Below are positions 33,394 through 40,449 of a stretch of DNA of 64,000 nucleotides, piece after piece. The DNA comes from Pseudoxanthomonas gei (GTDB taxonomy: Bacteria > Pseudomonadota > Gammaproteobacteria > Xanthomonadales > Xanthomonadaceae), in contig NZ_QOVG01000002.1 of assembly GCF_010119615.1 (NCBI RefSeq), forward strand, positions 412,786 to 476,785. The letters are read 5' to 3'. The translations under genes and the position numbers were made by a program. The notes under the pieces were generated by a model. It was given only the letters and a program-made list of their open reading frames with translations. It was not told where the DNA came from and searched no databases. The number at the start of each line of letters is the position of its first letter. Position 1 is the stretch's first letter.

Positions 33394-33793
33394 GCCCCAT
33401 GCCATACCTGCCAAGGCGCTGCTCCAGGGTGCCCGCGTGCAACTCGAACAGGTGGTTGTCGAAGTCATGGAAGTACAGTGACTCACCCTCTCCCTGCACA
33501 CGGCCACGAGGCGCCAGGATCTCAACGCCGAGCGCCTGAAGGTTGGCCTGGTATGCAGGGAGATCAGACTGGCTGACTGCGAAGGCGACGTGTTGGTAGG
33601 AGCGCTCGGCGGGAGGATCACCCTCCATCGCCGCCAGCCAGATGCCACCCAATACAAAGAACTTCTCGCGGGACAGCGAGTAATTGTTGCCTGCGCTGTC
33701 GTAAGCCTCTTTCGCCCCAAGTCCCTTGCAAAGGAACTCGGCCATGCGATCAAGATCGCGGACGATGAATGTGATGTGGCTGATACCGTCCAT
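33389..33793 (-). CDS. fosX: FosX-like fosfomycin hydrolase
   Basis: 134 residues (Listeria FosX 133). FosX uses Mn(II) to add water to the epoxide of fosfomycin. By eye the alignment with Listeria FosX is close along the whole length: GISHITFIVRDLDRMAEFL, SLSREKFFVLGGIWLAAMEG, RVQGEGESLYFHDFDNHLFE, LHAGTLEQRLGRY. The metal ligands (His6, His68, Glu117) and the FosX-specific general base (Glu43 in SREKFF) are present. GTG 33805 would add four residues. It starts right after an attC-like site and ends at another, so it sits as an integron cassette. Activity is predicted, not shown. Confidence 0.88.
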   Translation of the reverse strand: MDGISHITFIVRDLDRMAEFLCKGLGAKEAYDSAGNNYSLSREKFFVLGGIWLAAMEGDPPAERSYQHVAFAVSQSDLPAYQANLQALGVEILAPRGRVQGEGESLYFHDFDNHLFELHAGTLEQRLGRYGMGR

Positions 33794-33800
33794 CGCCGGT

Positions 33801-33852
33801 GGCACCTGTTTTAATCCGGCCTGCTGCAGGTCGGTCTGAATGAATTGTCAGC
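33801..33852 (-). repeat. attC-like recombination site 3
   Basis: Minus strand: GCTGACAATTCATTCAGACC, then GACCTGCAGCAGGCCGG and ATTAAAACAGGTGCC. The first 20 bases match the left end of the aadA-type attC at about 18 positions; the centre has a CCTGCAGCAGG hairpin. The R' end is degenerate (no GTTRRRY). It begins on the stop codon of the frameshifted cassette gene and ends at the fosX-like start. Confidence 0.65.
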
Positions 33853-34211
33853 GGTCACCCGACCCGGCCGCTCCGATAGATGCCAGCCACTTGCTGCCGC
33901 TGTCGGCAACCTGCTGGTCATGTTGGACAATCCGCTTGATGCAGTCTCTCGCAGCCTCCACAAGCCCAACGCGCTCGAGCGCCTTGGCCCGGAAATAGAG
34001 CGCGTCCATGTCATCGGGATGTGTTTCAAGCCGCTTGGCCGTGCGAAGGAGTATCTGGTCGTACTTTCCTCGCGACAGCCACTCCTTGTAGTCGGGTTGC
34101 CATCCAGTACCGCAGCCGAGCAGCCGGCACGCTACGTTGGCAACAACACAGCAGCTGCAGGCCGAGGATGGCGAGGAGCAGGAGCTTGATCTGTGCGAGG
34201 TCGGATTCCAT
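33848..34211 (-). pseudogene. frameshifted cassette gene: N-anchored small helical-repeat protein
   Basis: Two frames join into one protein if a single base is removed from TGTGTTGTTG near 34146-34156. Frame A gives MESDLAQIKLLLLAILGLQL; frame B continues VVANVACRLLGCGTGWQPDY, then KEWLSRGKYDQILLRTAKRL, ETHPDDMDALYFRAKALERV and so on to TGA 33848-33850. The joined product is about 120 residues: a membrane or lipobox-like start (LLGC) and a TPR-like helical pair. The coding character is obvious only in frame B, which lacks its own start. A one-base insertion (mutation or sequencing error) is the simplest reading; the stop falls in the attC site, as in intact cassettes. Confidence 0.7.
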
Positions 34212-34223
34212 GGTTTCTCAGTG

Positions 34224-34250
34224 ACAGCGAACGCCTGGATGAATTATCAA
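34224..34250 (-). repeat. collapsed attC-like site 4
   Basis: Minus strand CTTGATAATTCATCCAGG followed by CGTTCGCTG. It joins a normal R''/L'' arm (TGATAATTCATCCA) directly to an R'-like end (GGCGTTCGC) with no central hairpin, about 27 bp in all. It lies exactly between two cassette genes: stop of one (34247-34249) and start of the next (34211). Probably an attC that lost its middle. Confidence 0.5.
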
Positions 34251-34547
34251 GTAGTGGTCCGGATTGGGCCAGCTGCCAATAGGTATAAAGCCAGTACTGC
34301 CAGAATGAGCCAGCAAGACCAATACAGCCATTTTTTCCCGGCGGGTCAATGCGTTACCCGTAGCTACCTCCAGCCGATGTCGATAGAGCATGGCCACCGC
34401 ATGCACCGCCACACCGCCTGACAAGAGCATAAGTTTGAATGGCACCAGCCAGGATTGGAGGAACAGCGCAATGCCACCAGCGGCCACGCAAGCCCCGATA
34501 AGCGAGAGAAGCTCCGCGTTCTTCAATCGGTGGCGAGCATCTTTCAT
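34247..34547 (-). pseudogene. frameshifted cassette gene: small membrane protein
   Basis: Starts MKDARHRLKNAELLSLIGAC with ATG 6 bp after a perfect R' (GTTAGGC) of attC site 5. Two to three hydrophobic segments follow (GGIALFLQSWLVPFKLMLLS). At a run of six A (minus strand; T at 34331-34336) the frame changes: removing one A gives REKWLYWSCWLILAVLALYL and LAAGPIRTTT with TGA at 34247-34249, inside the next attC site. The uncorrected frame reads through the attC site to 34218 with non-membrane residues. About 99 residues when corrected. Homopolymer slippage or a sequencing error are both possible. Confidence 0.7.
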
Positions 34548-34552
34548 GCGCA

Positions 34553-34611
34553 GCCTAACGCCTGACTCAAGCCGGCCATATGCAGATTCGGATTCAATGA
34601 ATTATTAGGTC
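34553..34611 (-). repeat. attC site 5, canonical 59-bp element
   Basis: The clearest attC in the window: 59 bp, read on the minus strand from GACCTAATAATTCATTGAAT to CTTGAGTCAGGCGTTAGGC. R' is a perfect GTTAGGC and R'' (ACCTAAT) differs from RYYYAAC at one base. Spacing and arms resemble aadA-type 59-base elements. The next cassette gene starts 6 bp after it. Confidence 0.82.
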
Positions 34612-34642
34612 TCATTGACGGAAATCCTTGGCAGCCGATTAT

Positions 34643-34745
34643 CCCCAACGCCCAGATAAGATCGGTGACTTGGTGCGAATATAGCCCAATGCGTGCACTC
34701 AGGTGCCGCCCTGATGTGGGTCGACTTGACTGAATTGTCAGTGCC
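34643..34745 (-). repeat. attC-like site 6, long form
   Basis: Minus strand starts GGCACTGACAATTCAGTCAA and ends GATCTTATCTGGGCGTTGGG, giving an R''/R' pair (CACTGAC / GTTGGGG) about 103 bp apart. The inner part is longer than in site 5. Only about 31 bp separates it from site 5, so the cassette between them has no gene. Nothing convincing on the minus strand precedes it, so the donor cassette is truncated. Confidence 0.55.
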
Positions 34746-34873
34746 AATAGATAAAGCATGCGCTAGCCGATCCATGTAATTTGGCGAGGCGCGCAAGCTA
34801 ATGAAGAAATGGTTTCCTCCAATTCGAACAAAGGCTATGCGCTCATCGTTGTCCCGACCGATGGATGCCTCCC

Positions 34874-35368
34874 ATGTCGACGCGCCTTGCCTTGCTGCTC
34901 CTCCTCGCGATCCTGGCCGCTGGCTGTCGCACGCCCGGCAAGCCCTTGGTGCAAGAAGTGGTGCTGCCGACAGAAGTCGTCGTGCCGCCCACTACCACGC
35001 GCGGCGAGTTCACGATCGAAGCCGACAAGCTCGACACCTGGAATGCGGTCGGCCAGATCGCGGTGCGCACGCGGGGAGTCGAATACCAGGGTCGCGCACA
35101 GATGCTGGACCTCTACGTCCTGCGCTACCGCGGCGAGGAGTTCGTGGTCCTCACCAAGGCGCTGCTGGCGTCCGCAACGATCACGCGCCTGACGACCAGG
35201 GTCACCGCCACCACGCCGGCCGGCAAGCCGATCGACAGCGACGCGGTGGCGGACCTGCTCGCGCTGTTGCAACGGGAACTGCCGGCGGAGATCGAAAGCG
35301 TGCGTGCGCGGCAGGCAGAGGAGAAGAAGACGAAGGCCGGGAACGTGAAGAAGAAAAAGAAATCCTGA
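34874..35368 (+). CDS. lipoprotein of unknown function with Lys-rich tail
   Basis: 164 residues from ATG 34874 (ATG 34865 adds three). Lipoprotein signal MSTRLALLLLLAILAAGCRT, lipobox LAAGC. The mature part reads as an alpha/beta domain (VVPPTTTRGEFTIEADKLDT, GQIAVRTRGVEYQGRAQMLD) and ends in a strongly basic tail (KKKKKS). No family recognised. It faces away from the attC array and marks its right edge. Confidence 0.75.
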   Translation: MSTRLALLLLLAILAAGCRTPGKPLVQEVVLPTEVVVPPTTTRGEFTIEADKLDTWNAVGQIAVRTRGVEYQGRAQMLDLYVLRYRGEEFVVLTKALLASATITRLTTRVTATTPAGKPIDSDAVADLLALLQRELPAEIESVRARQAEEKKTKAGNVKKKKKS

Positions 35369-35516
35369 GTGCGCGGGCTTCGGCCCTCCACTCCTCCAGG
35401 CCCTCGAATTTCGTCATCAGTCCTGCCGAGTGCCTCTGCGCCGTGTTGCATGGCTGTTGCTGGTTGGTTACTTGCCACAAGTCGGGGCCAAAGTGCGGTG
35501 TGTCCGCTCGATCCAC

Positions 35517-36272
35517 CTACAGTCGGGCTCTTAGATAGTCGAACAGAGTCCGTACCAGGTTGACCGCAAGCCTGGCCTCTTCCTGCATTGACACCTGATC
35601 CTGTCCGGGGATCGGCGCCACGTTCCGCAACCCGCCGAGCGCGGTAACGGCCTCAGCCAGGGACGTCAATGCATTGCCGACCTGGGGCTCGTGCTGGTCA
35701 AGCCTCACCAGGTCCGGATGCCCGCTGCGCAATGACTTGAACAGTTGGGCGACGCTTGCATCGTCAGCAACCGGCAGACCAGCCCGGGAACAGGCATCAC
35801 GCAGATACCCGTGAATCGCCGTATGGACCTGGTCCACACCGCCGACCGCGCCATTGGTGCCAAGTGGGTTGTGGGCATCCTTCAACGCCTGGTCCACGGC
35901 GTCGCCCGCCGACACCGGCTTCTGGGAACGGGCAGCTTGCTGTTGGCCCAAACCAAGTGCCTGGGCAGCTTCCGGAGCATTCGAATGCAGCCATGTACTC
36001 ACCCTGGGGAGACAGGCTATGTCGTGGAGGGCGCTGGGCCTCTCGGCCTGGAGGTGTCTGAGGAACTGTGCGACGAAGTAGCCGTAGTCATCGTCGCGGA
36101 GGCGCAGCGATTCCTGCAGGCGCTCTTCCGGATCACCCAACTGCGGCATATCAAGTGCCAGGCCCAGCGTGGCCCATGCAGAAGCATCAAAGGTATTTTC
36201 CAGGGCCTCGGTCAGGGCCAGGAGTGTCCTGCTCGACAGAGCAGAAGTGGGCGAGGGGAGTGGATCGTTCAT
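35517..36272 (-). CDS. protein with C-terminal Abi_C-like region
   Basis: 251 residues from ATG 36272 (AGGGG 3-7 bases upstream; a longer frame has no site and poor composition). The N-terminal half is helical (SRTLLALTEALENTFDASAW). The C-terminal part resembles the abortive-infection C-terminal domain in layout: AIHGYLRDACSRAGLPVADD, AQLFKSLRSGHPDLV, a central LTSLAEAVTALGGLRNVAP and EEARLAVNLVRTLFDYLRAR. The usual AHG after LRN is absent, so the match is partial. A role in phage defence is possible but rests on family analogy alone. Confidence 0.6.
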   Translation of the reverse strand: MNDPLPSPTSALSSRTLLALTEALENTFDASAWATLGLALDMPQLGDPEERLQESLRLRDDDYGYFVAQFLRHLQAERPSALHDIACLPRVSTWLHSNAPEAAQALGLGQQQAARSQKPVSAGDAVDQALKDAHNPLGTNGAVGGVDQVHTAIHGYLRDACSRAGLPVADDASVAQLFKSLRSGHPDLVRLDQHEPQVGNALTSLAEAVTALGGLRNVAPIPGQDQVSMQEEARLAVNLVRTLFDYLRARL

Positions 36273-36755
36273 GCCCCTAAGGTAAAGCCTCCGCCGCCAC
36301 GGACCTAACCCCTGGTGCCCGTGCTGGCCCGCTGTCACCGTCCTCCCGCGTGCCGATATGTCGTCTGATGTGGTCAGTCGACATCCGCTTGCGACCCTGA
36401 GCGACATCGGGCGCGGTGCAGTAGTAATGCCGGGGGAAATTATGTGACCGCCATGGCGTTCCTTGCAGATGAATCGGGAGAAGTCGAAAAAGTGCCTGGA
36501 GATCAGCCGGCGCAAAACGGCTCGCTCATCAAGGTCTACTGTCACCTCGGTAGGAAGCGGCGACTGCGACAAGCCTGCGATAGTCGACGAATGCTGCGAA
36601 TTGGCGAGGTAGCAGATCGATTCAGACCGCAACTATTACCGCCGGCCACCTCTTAACAATCCATCTACATATCCCAACCTCAGCTAAAGGCGGATCATGG
36701 CTTCGGCAAAAAAAGGCCGTTATATTCCCGACTCCCCCGACGAAGGAGAAATGGA
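36273..36755. other. intergenic, no gene seen
   Basis: 483 bp without a convincing coding frame on either strand. The right end holds the ribosome site AAGGAG (36743-36748) and, just before it, an A-rich stretch with TTATAT that may be part of the promoter of the Lpp-like gene. Confidence 0.5.
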
Positions 36756-37025
36756 ATGTTTATGACCAAGCAACATCTGGTGATGGCGCGTACGCTCGGC
36801 GTGGCGCTCGTCGCCACCTTGGGTCTTGCCTCCTGCGCCACCTATAAAGAAGACTTTGCACGTATCAACTCACGCCTCGATCAGCTCGACACGAAGGTAC
36901 AGAGCGCGGCCCAGAGCGCCGAATCCGCCAATCAGTCCGCGCAGCAGGCCAACCAACGTCTGGATCAAATCGAAGGTCGCGTCCAGCAGCTCGAAGCGGC
37001 GCCGGGCCGCAAGCCGCGCGGGTAG
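36756..37025 (+). CDS. Lpp-like small lipoprotein (alanine zipper)
   Basis: 89 residues. Signal with lipobox (MARTLGVALVATLGLASCAT), then a heptad-patterned helix (NSRLDQLDTKVQSAAQSAES, ANQSAQQANQRLDQIEGRVQ), much like Braun lipoprotein and OprI, ending RKPRG. There is no terminal Lys-Arg-Lys; a Lys is four residues from the end. Start chosen at ATG 36756, 7 bp after AAGGAG; ATG 36762 is an alternative. An L,D-transpeptidase gene follows on the same strand, the enzyme class that links Lpp to peptidoglycan, which supports an envelope-anchoring role. Confidence 0.85.
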   Translation: MFMTKQHLVMARTLGVALVATLGLASCATYKEDFARINSRLDQLDTKVQSAAQSAESANQSAQQANQRLDQIEGRVQQLEAAPGRKPRG

Positions 37026-37067
37026 TCGCTTTTTGCACAATTTGCGACGAACGGTCTGAACCGTGAT

Positions 37068-37091
37068 CCGGTGGCCTTCGCTGGCCACCGG
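37068..37091 (+). terminator. terminator-like hairpin after the Lpp-like gene
   Basis: CCGGTGGCC-TTCGCT-GGCCACCGG followed by TTTCCTCATCTT. Nine perfect pairs with a short loop. It ends 43 bp before the ribosome site of the L,D-transpeptidase, so it may only partly separate the two genes. It also covers the GTG at 37071. Confidence 0.65.
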
Positions 37092-37133
37092 TTTCCTCAT
37101 CTTCATCCCGTCTTTGTTCCAAGGAACCATCCC

Positions 37134-37865
37134 ATCAGTAACTGCATACACCCTGTAATCCGGGCCGTTTTTGCTGCGCTGGCGATGGCGCTGGCGTTCA
37201 CGAGCTTCGACGCCGCCAGCGCCGAGGAAGCCGCCGGCAAACCGGTCGCCGCCGTCGACCAGCTTCCGCAAGGCCAGGATGTGTCCGGCACGGTGATTGA
37301 GCTCGCGGGCTGGGTTGTCGCCGCCAAGGACAGCCAAGGCTATCCGTTCGCGGTCATAGACAAGGCCGCCGCGCAGATACTCGTGTTCGGCGGCGACGGC
37401 CGTCTTCGTGGCGCCGCACCTGGGCTCTTTGGTTCGGCGATCGGCGATCATGCGGCACCTGGCGTCGCGGGTCTGGCGCTTCGCGAGATTCCGGGCCGGG
37501 ATCGCACCACGCCTGCGGGTCGCTTCGTGGGTGGTTTCGGTCCTTCAATAGACGCGGGGCGCGTGCTGTGGGTGGACTACGATTCCGCGGTCTCCATCCA
37601 CCCCACCGCTACTGGCGTGCCGGCCGAGAAACGCCCGGAACGCCTTGCATCGCCGTCGCCCGACGACAACCGCGTGACTCATGGCTGCATCAACGTCTCG
37701 CCCGAGTTTTACGAGCAGGTCATCCGTCCGACGTTCGAGCGGGGCGGGGTGTTCTACATCCTGCCGGATGCGACGCCGATGGAGGAGACCTTCCCGGAGT
37801 TCGCGCAAAGTCTCGCGACCAAGCAACGCAACGGCGGAAGACGCGCACGCGCCGCCCGCAAGTGA
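37134..37865 (+). CDS. L,D-transpeptidase-like (YkuD) periplasmic protein
   Basis: About 243 residues. YkuD-fold enzymes cross-link meso-diaminopimelate residues or attach lipoproteins to peptidoglycan. The catalytic motif is HGCIN in DDNRVTHGCINVSPEFYEQV; RTTPAGRFVGGFGPS precedes it in the usual place. The start is a problem: the only upstream GTG (37071) lies inside a terminator hairpin, and ATG 37185 would cut the signal peptide in half. An in-frame ATC at 37134 sits 8 bp after AAGGA and gives a perfect signal peptide (SNCIHPVIRAVFAALAMALA...AASA). I use ATC tentatively. Probable partner of the Lpp-like protein upstream. Confidence 0.82.
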   Translation: MSNCIHPVIRAVFAALAMALAFTSFDAASAEEAAGKPVAAVDQLPQGQDVSGTVIELAGWVVAAKDSQGYPFAVIDKAAAQILVFGGDGRLRGAAPGLFGSAIGDHAAPGVAGLALREIPGRDRTTPAGRFVGGFGPSIDAGRVLWVDYDSAVSIHPTATGVPAEKRPERLASPSPDDNRVTHGCINVSPEFYEQVIRPTFERGGVFYILPDATPMEETFPEFAQSLATKQRNGGRRARAARK

Positions 37866-38098
37866 AAGGAACGTCGACGTATTGCCGCTGGTGTGCGAGG
37901 CAGCGCAGCGGGTTTGCCGAGTGAAGAGGTCTGACAAGTCATCCAAGCCGGAGCGGCTTCACGGCTCAGCCTGATTCTGGCGTGGGTCCCTGTCCGCTCG
38001 TGTTCGATGGCGGTCGCTCGCCTCTCCGGGTAACGACGTCGGACCAACGTCCCCTTCCGGCCCGAAGCGGACATCGGATCACCAACGCATTACTCGCG

Positions 38099-40183
38099 TC
38101 ATACCGCCAGCCCGGCATCGCCTTCCACGACCGTTTTCCGCATGCGGGGGCGCTCGCCCGCCTGCCAGAGCGGCACCTCGAAGCGGACGCGATAGCGCAG
38201 CGACCCGCCGTCGTCGGTTGCACTGCGTGTGATCGGGCGCGGGATGCAGACGAACTCGGTCACCATCGCGTCGGCGTCGACGCGCACGGTGGCGTAGCCA
38301 TGCCCACCCATGTCGACGAACTCAAGGTGCGGGGCCAGGTCCGGGTTGCGCACTGCATGCGCCTTCGCCAGGTCGCCACTGCCGGCGTATTCCAGTGCCG
38401 AGCGCACGCCGTGGTGGAGCATCAGGTTGGCGGTGCACTGCGGCGGCCCGCCGTTGATCTCGGCGATGTACAAGGGACGCGTTGGATTGTTTTCCTTGTT
38501 CTGGTTGTACTCGTTGGCCTCGGCCATGCCCGGGGAAATCAGCGAGCCGCCCACGAAGCTGACGCCCACCGGCTCGAACGCGGCAGGCGGCAAGGCCGCG
38601 GCCGCGTAGCCCGCCCAGAAGCTGTGGCGATCGCCTGAGACGATGGCAAATCCGGTGATGCCGGCATCGCGCACGGCATCGAAGATCTCGGCACGCTCGT
38701 GGTACATGCCGCCCCAGTCGTAGGTGGCCAGGAGGCCGTAGCCGGCGCCTTTCCACCGGCCCATCTCCGGCGGCAGGTTCTGCGGATCGACGCGCTGGTC
38801 GAGCGCGCCCAATGAATTGCCCCAGATCTTCCAGGTGGCGGTCGCGCTGCGCAGGCGTTCGAGGAACCAGGCTTTCTGCTTCGCCCCCAGCATCGTCTGC
38901 GGGGCCGCGCCGGCAACGTAGTTGTCCACGCTCCTGTCGCCCATCGTGAGCTTGGCCGGCGGATGGCCGTTGGCGTAGTCGCGGCCGGCGTCAAGCTGCG
39001 CCCACAATTCCTCCGGGACGAAGCCCAGGGTGTCGCCTTCGAACAGCGGGTTGATCTCGTCGTGATTGCCCGGATCGCGCGAGCGGAAACTGCGGTTGTC
39101 GGTGATCAGCAGGTCGATGTGCCGGCCCCAGCGCAGGGTGCGGTACGCGATCAGGCTGTTGATGGCGGCGAGGTTGTTGGCCTCGGTACCCAGGCCATCG
39201 TCGTCGAATCCGGTGATCTTGGTGTCGACGACGTCGGGCGCATCGAAGCTGTCGAGCTTCGCCCCCGGCGGCAACACCCGCGCCGGCTGGTATTCAAACC
39301 AGGCCTGGTTGGCTGCCACCTTGAGCGTCTGCGCGGGCACCCAGCCCTCTGTGCCCGCGAATTCCTGGATCGACTGCCAGCCGTTCCAGGAGAACTCGTG
39401 GTTGTCCCAGATGCACACGAACGGCCAGCGTGCGCGCGCATCCTGCAGATCCGGATCCTGCAGGTAGGCGTGGTAGAGGGTGCGGTAGTCCTCCAGCGAG
39501 TCAGGGACCCAGAAGCGGTTCCTGGCGACCGTCTTGCCCTTGGGGAACCTGATCGGGAAGGTGATGGCGCGGTCGTAGCGCTTGCCGTCCTTGACCTGCT
39601 CGGGGTACTGCACCACTTCGTAGACGAAATCGCCCAGGTGCAGCACGAAGCCGATCCGCTCCGCGGGCGCAGCGCGCTCGTCTTCCCAGATCATGCGCCT
39701 ATAAGCATTTAGGTATCCCTCGGGGATGCTCTGGCAACTGACGAAGGCGAAGCGCGCCGGCCGCGGATCGTCGCGTGCGGGCGCCGTCAGCGTGCGGCCG
39801 ATCCTGCTGCCGTTGCCTTCCTCGTCGACGAAGCGGTACCAGTATTCGCGGGCCGGCAGCAGGTGCCCGACCAGCACGCGGCAGGTCCAGTCGGATGCGG
39901 CCTGCACCTTGGCCGACGTGGTCGCGATCACCCGTGTGAACGCCGCATCCTCGGCCACCTCGACGGTCAGCATTGCGCTCTCGCGTCCGTCCGCATACGG
40001 GCGTCGCGTCCACAGCAGCACGCTGTCGGTGTCGGGATCGCCCGAGGCCACTCCTTGCGGAAACAGGTCACGCCGCTCGCGCCAGCCGCTCGCTGACGGG
40101 CGCACGGCCGCGCAGCCCCAGGCCAGGGTCGCGCCCAGCGCTGCGGCGAGTCCAAGGAACTGGCGGCGCTTGAGTGTTGACAT
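38099..40183 (-). CDS. phoD: PhoD-like alkaline phosphatase / phosphodiesterase
   Basis: 694 residues from ATG 40183. Twin-arginine signal (STLKRRQFLGLAAALGATLA, with a Cys after WG). PhoD enzymes are Ca/Fe-dependent secreted phosphatases and phosphodiesterases. Visible are the N-terminal PhoD domain (DLFPQGVASGDPDTDSVLLW) and metallophosphatase motifs FAFVSCQSIPEGYLNAYRRM, VLHLGDFVYE, WDNHEFSWN and FAIVSGDRHSFWAGY. Longer than B. subtilis PhoD (583), with an insert in the C-terminal half. Phosphate control is expected, but no Pho box was identified. Confidence 0.93.
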   Translation of the reverse strand: MSTLKRRQFLGLAAALGATLAWGCAAVRPSASGWRERRDLFPQGVASGDPDTDSVLLWTRRPYADGRESAMLTVEVAEDAAFTRVIATTSAKVQAASDWTCRVLVGHLLPAREYWYRFVDEEGNGSRIGRTLTAPARDDPRPARFAFVSCQSIPEGYLNAYRRMIWEDERAAPAERIGFVLHLGDFVYEVVQYPEQVKDGKRYDRAITFPIRFPKGKTVARNRFWVPDSLEDYRTLYHAYLQDPDLQDARARWPFVCIWDNHEFSWNGWQSIQEFAGTEGWVPAQTLKVAANQAWFEYQPARVLPPGAKLDSFDAPDVVDTKITGFDDDGLGTEANNLAAINSLIAYRTLRWGRHIDLLITDNRSFRSRDPGNHDEINPLFEGDTLGFVPEELWAQLDAGRDYANGHPPAKLTMGDRSVDNYVAGAAPQTMLGAKQKAWFLERLRSATATWKIWGNSLGALDQRVDPQNLPPEMGRWKGAGYGLLATYDWGGMYHERAEIFDAVRDAGITGFAIVSGDRHSFWAGYAAAALPPAAFEPVGVSFVGGSLISPGMAEANEYNQNKENNPTRPLYIAEINGGPPQCTANLMLHHGVRSALEYAGSGDLAKAHAVRNPDLAPHLEFVDMGGHGYATVRVDADAMVTEFVCIPRPITRSATDDGGSLRYRVRFEVPLWQAGERPRMRKTVVEGDAGLAV

Positions 40184-40449
40184 GCCGATCCACCGCTTGC
40201 GGTTGTCGATGTGCCGCCACGCTAGACCTCGAACATGGGCCGGGAACGTGCCAGAAGTACCGCGGAAGCCAAAGCGCGCCGGGTCGATTCGAGTCGACTT
40301 TCCGGGGCGTGCGGGCGTAGAACGCACGGGTCAGGCAAGCCATCGAATGCCCGCGCCAGCGGCCCGGGTTAAAATGATCGTTTATCGAAAGAACCGTCAT
40401 GGCCGGGGGCCATGAAGGGCTTTCATTCTTGCTTCCCAAAGGAGTGAAG

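Noticed and set aside
34544..34796. Small minus-strand genes across 34544-34796
   Set aside because: The frames run through attC sites 5 and 6 and change character there; no membrane or domain pattern.
34746..34873. An integron integrase or attI site at the edge of the array
   Set aside because: No tyrosine-recombinase motifs or frame long enough on either strand here or elsewhere in the window.
36450..36656. Short plus-strand frame in the 36273-36755 gap
   Set aside because: No ribosome site, composition not protein-like, no membrane or domain pattern.
37071..37133. GTG 37071 as start of the L,D-transpeptidase
   Set aside because: It lies inside a perfect terminator hairpin and adds a His/Pro-rich segment before the signal peptide.
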